DNA from: Gammaproteobacteria bacterium
Lineage (GTDB): Bacteria; Pseudomonadota; Gammaproteobacteria; Eutrophobiales; Eutrophobiaceae
Direction of reading: 5' to 3'
Assembly: GCA_009843675.1 (NCBI GenBank)
Contig: VYCZ01000326.1
Location: 1 to 10,317, forward strand
DNA length: 10,317 nt
In this document: one piece after another, positions 1-6,645 of the stretch
Layout of the letters: each line of letters begins with the position of its first letter
How positions within the stretch are numbered: position 1 is the first letter of the stretch
Translations under genes and position numbers: made by a program
The notes under the pieces: generated by a model
Told to the model about the DNA's origin: nothing
What the model saw: only the letters and a program-made list of their open reading frames with translations
Database searches by the model: none

Positions 1-1
1 T

Positions 2-175
2 TTTTTTTCGGAAAATGACTTCTTGGAAATCTGCGGCTATGGGGATACCGCCCCTGAAGCTTTGTATGATGTCATAAAAGATATCGCTTATTACTATGAA
101 TATTATGGAAACCTTAATGAAAACGAGGTGACAGGACACGGTGTTACAATCAAAAATCGGTTTCTTGACTTGTAA
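2..175 (+). CDS. C-terminal end of a small unidentified protein, possibly the antitoxin partner of a HicA-like toxin
   Basis: An open frame enters from the left edge and runs 57 codons to a TAA at 173-175; the start lies outside the window. The visible peptide is acidic and tyrosine-rich, with a run YYYEYY near the middle, and ends in NRFLDL. I do not recognise the family. Its stop is 17 bases before the ATG of a HicA-like toxin remnant on the same strand, which is the spacing of a two-gene toxin-antitoxin operon, so an antitoxin role is a reasonable inference and no more. The stretch is AT-rich compared with the DNA to its right, suggesting a different origin from the neighbouring genes. A run of eight T at the very edge codes for phenylalanines and could be a spot for length errors. 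Confidence 0.5.
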   Translation, partial: FFSENDFLEICGYGDTAPEALYDVIKDIAYYYEYYGNLNENEVTGHGVTIKNRFLDL

Positions 176-192
176 TCTGTCAGGAATATCTC

Positions 193-378
193 ATGGAAAG
201 AGAAAAAATAGCGTCCGCGTTACTGAAAAAAGGCTTCATAGAGGACAGTAAAGGTCGTAATCATCGAGACTTTCATCACCAGATCAATGGAAAAAGAACC
301 GGGGCACGAACCAAACTTTCCACTCATATATTTATGTATCATCCTGATAGTGAGCAGCGGGGTTCCTGCCGCTGGTGA
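193..378 (+). pseudogene. Truncated HicA-like (YcfA-type) toxin remnant
   Basis: The frame starts at ATG 193, after a modest AGGA ribosome binding site at 182-185, and stops after 61 codons. Residues 1-43 look like the start of small double-stranded-RNA-binding-like toxins of the HicA/YcfA group: a helix MEREKIASALLKKGF, a central HH pair in DFHHQINGKRTG, then RTKLS. In relatives a histidine-containing HGS-type segment and 30-40 further residues follow. Here, from about position 320, the peptide changes to unrelated sequence (HIFMYHPDSEQRGSCRW) and soon stops. I read this as a gene cut at about 320 by a deletion or insertion, with the tail translated from the foreign side of the junction. It is probably non-functional. 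The family call is from memory of the family pattern, not from a search. Confidence 0.6.
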
Positions 379-991
379 ATCAGGCCGCTTTTCCGGCATC
401 GAAGGTGAATACCACGGGACTATCAAGCGGACTGAAATGACTCTCTGGGCGGCGATGATTGCCGGTCAGGGAGAAGAAGAGCGGGGTCTGGCTTTGATGT
501 TCTTCCCTTCTGCGCAACGCCAGGCGCAGGAGGACCGCCTGCGGCGTATGACCGATGCATTGCTTGCCCCCGGGCAGGGCAGGTGTGACCTGGTAAAGGT
601 CTATGACCAGGTGTATCGTTCCGCACATGGCCCCGGCCTGGTGATTATCCACGGCGGTTGGGAGCAGCAGCCTGAACTGAGCATCGGCCGGCTCCCTCAG
701 GGTTACTGGATGATGAATGACGAGTACATTTTTCTGCGCGGGCGGGAGTACATGGTCAAGCAGGTCAGGCGCAGCGAGGATACCGGCGAGTTGAAATCTT
801 TGCGGCTTACCCGGACGGGGTTTATCCAGAATTTTTTCGATAACCCGAAATTACGACTTGAGAGGGTTGAGACAGAGGCCGATGAACTTCGGTTGCTGGC
901 GGACTACGTGAGGGCGAAATCCAGCGCCCTCAAGGCCCTGGATGCGGCCCTTGAAGGCGTGCCCCAGGAGTCGGTGCTGCCTTGCCCCTGA
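287..991 (+). CDS. Uncharacterised protein with an N-terminal hydrophobic signal-like segment
   Basis: This frame of 234 codons ends in TGA, 3 bases before the transporter start, so the two are probably cotranscribed and translationally coupled. A hydrophobic stretch at residues 11-28 (from FPLIYLCIILIVSS) followed by GVPAAGES resembles a secretion signal with cleavage near residue 29. The mature part is mixed alpha/beta in character, with an IIHGGW segment around residue 123 and an arginine-rich middle; I recognise no domain. The start is doubtful. ATG 287 lies inside the broken toxin gene in another frame, and the resulting first ten residues (MEKEPGHEPN) are acidic, unlike a normal positively charged signal n-region. 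The first downstream alternatives are GTG 350, which would remove most of the hydrophobic core, and an ATG near 437, which would remove all of it. The gene may have lost its own start at the junction near 320. Confidence 0.6.
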   Translation: MEKEPGHEPNFPLIYLCIILIVSSGVPAAGESGRFSGIEGEYHGTIKRTEMTLWAAMIAGQGEEERGLALMFFPSAQRQAQEDRLRRMTDALLAPGQGRCDLVKVYDQVYRSAHGPGLVIIHGGWEQQPELSIGRLPQGYWMMNDEYIFLRGREYMVKQVRRSEDTGELKSLRLTRTGFIQNFFDNPKLRLERVETEADELRLLADYVRAKSSALKALDAALEGVPQESVLPCP

Positions 992-994
992 CCG

Positions 995-2242
995 ATGCAA
1001 AAACGCCATAACATTGTCTTTCTCTGTTTCTGCGCCGCGTTTATCTGTTATATCGACCGGGTAAACATATCGGTCGCCATCATCCCCATGCAGGAGGCCT
1101 TCGGCTGGTCCGATACCACCAAGGGGTTCGTGCTGTCCTCCTTCTTTATCGGTTACATGATCCTGCAGGCGCCCAGCGGCTGGCTGGCAAACCGGATCGG
1201 CGGGAAGCTTGTCCTGGGTTTTGCCGTACTCTCCTGGTCTGTCTTCACCATATTGACGCCGGTCGCGGCGATGATATCCCTTCCCCTGCTGATAGCTGTC
1301 CGCATCGCCATGGGTCTGGGCGAAGCGGCAATGTTCCCGGCCTCCTTCAGCCTGTTTTCACACTGGGTTCCCGAAGCTGAGCGTTCGCGTTCCATGGGTT
1401 TGCTGGCCAGTGGAATTCCCCTGGGCACCTTGTTTGCGCTGATTACCACGGGCTGGATCGTGACCCGGTACGGGTGGCCCTCCGTATTTTATATATTCGG
1501 CCTGTTCGGCGTGGTCTGGGCTGCCGTCTGGTATTTCAAGGCTACCAGTTATCCGGGTGAGTATCCCGGGATTACCGCTGAAGAACTGGAACTGCTGGGG
1601 AGTTCGGCGGATGATAAACAGGAGCCCGCAGACATTCCCTGGAAAAAATTACTGTCGCACAGGGCCGTACTGGTTATATTCATCAATCATTTCTGCACCA
1701 ACTGGGGGCTCTATATGATGCTGGCCTGGTTGCCCAGTTACTTCCGCGATGTGCAGTCTCTCAGTGTTACCGGCGCCGGGTTCTATTCCGCGGCGCCGTG
1801 GCTGACCATGTTCGTGATGACCAATATCGCGGGCTGGGCCGCGGACAGGCTCTTGAAACGCGGCAGCAGTATCACCTTCGTTCGCAAGCTCATGCAGGTC
1901 TGCGGATTGTTCGGTTCGTCTGTTTTTTTCCTGCTCGCGCTGCAAGCGGACACACCCCTGGTCGCATTGTCGGTGATGTGCGGGGCGCTTGCCTTTATCG
2001 CGCTCACGTTCTCGGGCTACGTGCCGAACTTCCTCGATATCGCACCACGCTATGCGGACGTCCTGATAGGAATTTCCAACACGTTTGGCACCATCCCCGG
2101 TATTATCGGCGTTGCCCTGGCGGGCTGGCTGCTGGACCAGACCGGCAGTTATGCCGGCGTCTTCATGATTGTCGCCGCCGTACAGGCATTCGGCGGGATC
2201 CTCTGGTTACTGTTTGCCACCGGAGAGAGGGTGATCGATTAA
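995..2242 (+). CDS. MFS transporter, anion:cation symporter (ACS) type
   Basis: This 415-residue membrane protein has the length and about 12 hydrophobic segments of the major facilitator superfamily. The first helix ends in the CYIDRVNISVAIIPM pattern (residues 18-32) of the ACS group, which includes bacterial hexuronate, glucarate and phthalate carriers and the plant PHT4 and animal sialin (SLC17) carriers. The helix 2-3 loop has GWLANRIGGK (62-71, the MFS motif A position). RIAMGLGEAAMFP (103-115) lies in helix 4. A hydrophilic central loop spans about 183-222. In the second half, NFLDIAPRYADVLIGISNT (345-363) followed by GTIPGIIG is also typical of the group. Family knowledge suggests uptake of an organic anion with H+ or Na+; the true substrate is unknown. 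The start is ATG, 3 bases after the upstream stop, with no clear ribosome binding site, implying coupling. It converges on a catabolic operon and may import that pathway's substrate. Confidence 0.9.
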   Translation: MQKRHNIVFLCFCAAFICYIDRVNISVAIIPMQEAFGWSDTTKGFVLSSFFIGYMILQAPSGWLANRIGGKLVLGFAVLSWSVFTILTPVAAMISLPLLIAVRIAMGLGEAAMFPASFSLFSHWVPEAERSRSMGLLASGIPLGTLFALITTGWIVTRYGWPSVFYIFGLFGVVWAAVWYFKATSYPGEYPGITAEELELLGSSADDKQEPADIPWKKLLSHRAVLVIFINHFCTNWGLYMMLAWLPSYFRDVQSLSVTGAGFYSAAPWLTMFVMTNIAGWAADRLLKRGSSITFVRKLMQVCGLFGSSVFFLLALQADTPLVALSVMCGALAFIALTFSGYVPNFLDIAPRYADVLIGISNTFGTIPGIIGVALAGWLLDQTGSYAGVFMIVAAVQAFGGILWLLFATGERVID

Positions 2243-2253
2243 TACTCCCCGCT

Positions 2254-2271
2254 GTCTGCCGGTTGGCAGGC
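2254..2271. terminator. Possible hairpin between two convergent genes
   Basis: A 7-base-pair stem (GTCTGCC with GGCAGGC, one G-T pair) around a GGTT loop lies in the 31-base gap between the stops of the transporter and the aldolase. No T-run follows it directly on either strand; the nearest, TTTTTT, lies on the + strand about 14 bases downstream, inside the aldolase end. It could serve both convergent transcripts, but the structure is weak. Confidence 0.3.
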
Positions 2272-2273
2272 CG

Positions 2274-3032
2274 TCAATCGGAATATTTTTTCCACAGGCC
2301 CAGCGACCTGCGGCATGCCTGGGCCAGGTACAGCGCGTCGGTGCCGATCGCAAAGAATTGCGCGCCCTGTTGCCTCCAGTAGCCCAGGGGGTCTTCCTGC
2401 AATGCCAGGATGCCGAAGTGCACGCTGTTTTTAAGACATACGGACATAACCTGCTTCCCGATCTCGAGGATGCGCGGGTGGTGCATTTCACCGGGGAACC
2501 CCAATACCTGGGACAGGTCGCCGGGCCCAATGAAGAGCAGGTCCACCCCTGGGACTGCGGCGATTTCTTCGATATTTTCAACCGCCTCCACTGTCTCGAC
2601 CTGGATCATCACCATGATTTCCCTGTTGGCGGTTGCAGCGTAATCAAGCATGTTGACGCCGTAACCACCGGCCCTGCCCGGTCCCAGGCCGCGTATGCCG
2701 TCGGGCGGGTAACGGCACAGGGCAACGGCTTCCTTGACCTCATCCGCCGTGCGGATGCGCGGGAACAGGATGCCTTCGGCGCCGCCGTCCAGCGCCCACT
2801 GTACGTTTGCCGCGCTGGTCTCGGCGAGCCGCACCAGTGGCGCCGCGCGTCCCCGGTCGATGGCGCGGAGCATTTCCAGGGTAGTCTCCGGCCCGATGTT
2901 CGAGTGTTCGGCGTCAATCAGCAGGAAGTCGAAGCCGGCCTGCGACAGCATCTCCGCGGCATCGGGAGACCTGAGTCCAAGGAATACGCCGGCCACGGAG
3001 CGCCCGGCTTCCAGTTTTGCCCTGAGTTTCAT
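2274..3032 (-). CDS. HpcH/HpaI-family class II aldolase (2-oxo acid aldolase)
   Basis: This 252-residue protein matches the metal-dependent pyruvate aldolases HpaI (4-hydroxy-2-oxoheptanedioate aldolase), GarL (2-dehydro-3-deoxyglucarate aldolase) and RhmA, which use a divalent metal in a TIM barrel for reversible retro-aldol cleavage of 2-oxo acids. Family residues are in place with a constant offset of two or three from E. coli HpaI: Asp40 and His43 in DAEHSN, Arg68 in PLVRLAE, metal ligands Glu146 in QVETVEA and Asp172 in GPGDLS. The glycine-rich RGLGPGRAGGYG (114-125) is the usual substrate loop. Length is normal (family about 250-270). The ATG overlaps the stop of the FAD subunit gene as ATGA, so it is the last gene of the operon. 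The exact substrate cannot be told from sequence; in context it would release pyruvate or a similar oxo acid from the pathway intermediate. Confidence 0.9.
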   Translation of the reverse strand: MKLRAKLEAGRSVAGVFLGLRSPDAAEMLSQAGFDFLLIDAEHSNIGPETTLEMLRAIDRGRAAPLVRLAETSAANVQWALDGGAEGILFPRIRTADEVKEAVALCRYPPDGIRGLGPGRAGGYGVNMLDYAATANREIMVMIQVETVEAVENIEEIAAVPGVDLLFIGPGDLSQVLGFPGEMHHPRILEIGKQVMSVCLKNSVHFGILALQEDPLGYWRQQGAQFFAIGTDALYLAQACRRSLGLWKKYSD

Positions 3033-3892
3033 CCGTTTTGCCGCGATATTTCCTCAAGGCCGCGCCTGACCAGCGCTTCCACCATCTGCCGCCGGTAGGC
3101 GCCTGTGGCGCGGAAGTCGTCGATGGGACGTGATTCCCTGGCCGCGGTCGCCGCCGCGGCATTGATGACGGCTTCATTCAGGGTTTCACCCCGGAGCAGG
3201 GATTCTGTTTCCGGCGTGCGCATGGCCACCGGCGCCACCGCGCCCAGGGCGATACGGGCCTGTTCCACTTTATTCTGCTCAAGTTTTACCGTCATGGCGA
3301 GGCTGACGATGGATATGGCGTCGGCCTTGCGCTTGCCCAGCTTGTAATAGAACCAGCGCTCATCCTCTGCCGGATGGGGAAATTCGATTGCGGTAAGCAG
3401 TTCGTCCGACCGCAGGGCGGTACTGCGCACGCCCCGGAAGAACTCCTGCAAGGGCAAGGTGCGGCGTCCGCGCGCGGCGCTGTCCAGTTCGGCCACGGCG
3501 TCCAGCGCCAGCAGCGGAGGGGAGATATCCGCGGCGGCTGAAGCATCGCACACGTTCCCACCTACCGTAGCCAGGTTGCGGATAAGCGGCCCGGCAAACG
3601 CCACGCACATGGGATGCATGAGGCCCTGGACTGCTCCCCCGGGGCGCCACTCGAGCAGTTCGGCAAAGGTGACGCCCGCGCCCAGGCGTACGCTGCCGTT
3701 GGTTTCCGATATCGGCGCCAGTTCCTCAAGGCCGGTCAGGTCCACTACCAGGTCGGCTTCCAGCGGCACGCGTTTCAGGTTCACCATGATGTTGGTGCCG
3801 CCCGCGAGGGGCACGACGCGGCCGCCTTGCGCCAGTGCCTGCAGGGCTTCCTGCAAATCCCCGGGGCGGGTGAATTCGAAATCGTTGGTCAT
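3029..3892 (-). CDS. FAD-binding subunit of a xanthine dehydrogenase/CO dehydrogenase family molybdenum hydroxylase (CoxM-like)
   Basis: This 287-residue protein has the length and motifs of the medium FAD subunit. AGGTN at 30-34 and TVGGNVCDASAAAD at 108-121 form the FAD pyrophosphate-binding loops (usual forms AGGT[ND] and GGN[IV]xxxSPxAD). The C-terminal domain begins near residue 180 with the KLGKRKADAISIVS pattern typical of the CO dehydrogenase flavoprotein C-terminal region. In this enzyme class, electrons from the molybdenum site pass through two [2Fe-2S] clusters to this FAD and on to NAD+, oxygen, a quinone or another acceptor. The start codon overlaps the end of the large-subunit gene by 4 bases (ATGA), as expected for subunits made in a fixed ratio. 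It is cytoplasmic; no signal peptide is visible. The physiological electron acceptor is unknown. Confidence 0.92.
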   Translation of the reverse strand: MTNDFEFTRPGDLQEALQALAQGGRVVPLAGGTNIMVNLKRVPLEADLVVDLTGLEELAPISETNGSVRLGAGVTFAELLEWRPGGAVQGLMHPMCVAFAGPLIRNLATVGGNVCDASAAADISPPLLALDAVAELDSAARGRRTLPLQEFFRGVRSTALRSDELLTAIEFPHPAEDERWFYYKLGKRKADAISIVSLAMTVKLEQNKVEQARIALGAVAPVAMRTPETESLLRGETLNEAVINAAAATAARESRPIDDFRATGAYRRQMVEALVRRGLEEISRQNG

Positions 3893-6645
3893 GTTTTGCG
3901 TTCGGCAATCAGCGCGGAAACCTGCTCCGGGGTCAGGGGCAGGCGCGAGACATCGACGTCCAGTGCGTCGGCCAGGGCATTGGCTATGGCGCCCGTCGGC
4001 GGCGCGATGGGGGGTTCGCCGACACCCTTGATACCCATGATGCCGTCAACTGCCGGCTGTTCCACCAGGATGGTCTGCGTCGGCGGCATGTCTTCGGCTG
4101 AAATCAGCAGGTAATCCGCAAAGCTCGGGTTCAGCACCTTGCCGTCCACTTCCCGCAGTTCCTCCATCATCGCCAGGCCCAGGCCCATGGCCACGCCGCC
4201 TTCTATCTGGCCTTCGCAGCCGGTCGGATTCACGGCCTTGCCGACGTCATGGACTGCGGCGTAACGTTTCAGGTCGATCTCGCCGGTCGTCTCATCCACG
4301 GCCAGTTCCACCGCGTGGGCGCAGAAACTGGGCGCCGGGAAGCCCCCGATGGGATGTTCTTTTGTCGTGGGAGGCTGGTCGTCCAGCAGGGAGGACACGC
4401 CGATCATCGGGCCGCCATGTTTCTTGTGGCGGTTGTAACAGATTTCAGCCAGGCCGATAGCGTTGCTCGGGTCGCCGCGCACAAAGACCCGGCCGTCTTT
4501 GAGCGCCATGTCATCCGGCGCCGCCTCCAGCCGGTCGGCGGCCTCATTCAGTAACTGGCGCTTGAGGTCAAGCGCCGCTTCATACGCGGAGCGGGCAATG
4601 GTAAAGGTCATCCGGCTGCCGCCGTGGCCGTGGTCCCAGGGCAGGGTGTCGGTGTCGCCGCGCACAAGCTGGATGGAATCAACCGGCACGCCGAGACCCT
4701 CGGCTGCCATCTGCAGCACGCTGCTGGTCAGGCCGCCGGTACCCATATCGACACAACCGGAAATGAGCCTGAAGGTGGCGTCTTCGTTGGTCTCGATCAG
4801 CGTCTGGGTACCCCATGTGCCGCTGACCCACCAGTTGCAGGCCAGGCCTTTGCCGGACCCCGGAGGGCAGGGCTTGTCCCATTCCACCGCGTCCGCGGCC
4901 TTCTGCAGGCACTCCTTCAGGCTGACCGCCGCCAGCGGTTGTCCCGTGCAGGTGGCGTCCCCGTCTTCCCAGGCATTCTTCAGCCGGAAGGACAGCCCAT
5001 CCATGCCGACCGCGCGCGCCACCTTGTCCATGTGAGTCTCCACCGCGAACGCCATCTGCGGTCCCGACGGGCAGCGGATGGAACCCTTGGGCACGTTATT
5101 GGTGTAGGTGACGAGACCGGTGATTTCCAGGTTGGGTATACGGTAAGGACCGCCGGCCATCAAGCTGCCCAGGGCCGCGGTATTGGGTCCGTAAGGCCCG
5201 TAAGCGCCGGTATTGAACAGCATGCGCACCTGGTGCGCGACCAGGGAGCCGTCTTTCATGACACCGGTTTTGATGCGCACCTTCGACGGGTGGCGCAGCA
5301 ACATTGCACCGGCCATCTCCTCGTCGCGGCTCAGGGTCATCTGCACCGGCAGTCCGGCCCGCTCCGCCAGCAACACAACATAGGGTTCAACGACGGGAAA
5401 CAGCTTGCCGCCGAACCCGCCGCCGATGTGGGTCGGCACGACCTTGAATGTACTGATGGGCCGTTTCAGCGCCTTTGCCAGGTAGCTGCGCACCGCGAAG
5501 GGTTTTTGCGTAGTGGTCCATACCGTGATACGGCCTGTCGGTTCCGTCATGGCCGTGGCGCTATGGGGTTCGATGGCGCCGGCATGGGCCTCCGGCGTAT
5601 GGTAGGTCCCCTCGACAACCTGGTCCGCTTCCGCAAATCCCTGCTCCACGTCGCCGTCGCCGAATTCCAGCCGGTAACACAGGTTGCCCTTGCGCTCCGA
5701 CTCCCAATCCAGTTGGTAGGCGTTCTGGTCCTCGTGCACCAGCGGCGCATCCTCGGACATCGCTTCCTCGGGGTCGAATACCGCGGGCAGTTCCTGGTAG
5801 TCGACCTTCACCAGCGCAGCCGCTTCCCGCGCCGCGTCGGGCGTGTCGGCCGCGACGGCAGCCACAGGTTCCCCCAAATAACGCACTTTTTCCAGGGCGA
5901 AGACGCGCTGGTCCTGCAGTTCGTAACCGTAGTATCCCATTTCAATGTCCCGGCCGGTGACCACCGCCCTGACGGCCGGGTGGTTTACCGCTGCCGACGT
6001 GTCGATGGACAGGATGGTGGCATGCGGGAACGGACTGCGCACGAGCGCGCCGTAGACCATGCGCGGCAGGCGCACGTCTTCGGCGTAGACCGCGCTGCCG
6101 GTGACCTTTTCCACCGCGTCGGTGCGCACCATGCGGGCGCCTATGGCGTCATCGTTACCGTTGGCGGCCTGCGTATCGAGCGTCCTGTCACGCAATGCCC
6201 GTGCGGCGTCGAAGATCTTGGTGTAACCGGTGCAGCGGCACAGGTTGCTGGATATCGCCACCCGGACTTCCTCCTCATCCGGCTCGGGGTTGCGGTTGAA
6301 CAGGTCTTTCAGGGACAGTACCATGCCCGGGGTGCAGAAACCGCACTGGATACCGCCGCATTGGACCATGGCCTGCTGCACCGGGTCCAGCGCGCCCGGC
6401 TTGCCCAGTCCCTCGATGGTGGTGATCTCCCGTCCCTCGGCCTGCAACGCCAGCACCATGCAGGAGTTTACGGCGTTGCCGTCCAGCAACACGGTGCAAC
6501 TGCCACAGTCCCCGGTGCCGCAGCCTTCTTTCGTGCCGATCAATCCGAGGTCGACGCGCAGGGCATCGAGCAGGCGGGTGCGCGGGGTGACGTCAATGGT
6601 CTCGGCGCGGCCGTTGACAGTGAAGTTAAGCCCCTTTTTTTTCAT
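3889..6645 (-). CDS. Molybdenum hydroxylase, fused [2Fe-2S] and molybdopterin-binding domains (xanthine dehydrogenase/aldehyde oxidoreductase family)
   Basis: This single 918-residue chain carries a plant-type ferredoxin domain (Cys42, 47, 50, 62), a four-helix [2Fe-2S] domain (Cys101, 104, 136, 138), and from about residue 170 the full molybdopterin-binding region. IGGGFGGK (407-414) is the cofactor loop, DMGTG (633-637) a further cofactor contact, and GVGEPP (874-879) places the catalytic glutamate at 877. Domain order and size match the Desulfovibrio aldehyde oxidoreductase Mop (about 907 residues), but here an FAD subunit gene follows, which Mop lacks. The active-site loop reads GSIRCPSGPQ (521-530): Arg524 is conserved, but Cys525 replaces the glycine common in xanthine dehydrogenases. 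Such enzymes hydroxylate aldehydes, purines or N-heteroaromatics with water-derived oxygen. The substrate is unknown. The start codon overlaps the hydrolase stop as ATGA and is followed by a run of eight A. No maturation chaperone (XdhC/CoxF type) lies nearby. Confidence 0.93.
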   Translation of the reverse strand: MKKKGLNFTVNGRAETIDVTPRTRLLDALRVDLGLIGTKEGCGTGDCGSCTVLLDGNAVNSCMVLALQAEGREITTIEGLGKPGALDPVQQAMVQCGGIQCGFCTPGMVLSLKDLFNRNPEPDEEEVRVAISSNLCRCTGYTKIFDAARALRDRTLDTQAANGNDDAIGARMVRTDAVEKVTGSAVYAEDVRLPRMVYGALVRSPFPHATILSIDTSAAVNHPAVRAVVTGRDIEMGYYGYELQDQRVFALEKVRYLGEPVAAVAADTPDAAREAAALVKVDYQELPAVFDPEEAMSEDAPLVHEDQNAYQLDWESERKGNLCYRLEFGDGDVEQGFAEADQVVEGTYHTPEAHAGAIEPHSATAMTEPTGRITVWTTTQKPFAVRSYLAKALKRPISTFKVVPTHIGGGFGGKLFPVVEPYVVLLAERAGLPVQMTLSRDEEMAGAMLLRHPSKVRIKTGVMKDGSLVAHQVRMLFNTGAYGPYGPNTAALGSLMAGGPYRIPNLEITGLVTYTNNVPKGSIRCPSGPQMAFAVETHMDKVARAVGMDGLSFRLKNAWEDGDATCTGQPLAAVSLKECLQKAADAVEWDKPCPPGSGKGLACNWWVSGTWGTQTLIETNEDATFRLISGCVDMGTGGLTSSVLQMAAEGLGVPVDSIQLVRGDTDTLPWDHGHGGSRMTFTIARSAYEAALDLKRQLLNEAADRLEAAPDDMALKDGRVFVRGDPSNAIGLAEICYNRHKKHGGPMIGVSSLLDDQPPTTKEHPIGGFPAPSFCAHAVELAVDETTGEIDLKRYAAVHDVGKAVNPTGCEGQIEGGVAMGLGLAMMEELREVDGKVLNPSFADYLLISAEDMPPTQTILVEQPAVDGIMGIKGVGEPPIAPPTGAIANALADALDVDVSRLPLTPEQVSALIAERKT

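Noticed and set aside
2358..3098. + strand open frame of 246 codons opposite the aldolase
   Set aside because: It is a shadow of the aldolase gene, whose catalytic residues are all in place on the other strand; no motif, ribosome binding site or family resemblance supports it.
3889..6645. Calling the molybdenum enzyme an aerobic CO dehydrogenase (CoxL)
   Set aside because: Although Cys525 matches the CoxL cysteine position, the loop is RCPSGPQ rather than the CoxL YRCSFR form, and small and large chains are fused. The evidence supports only the broader family.
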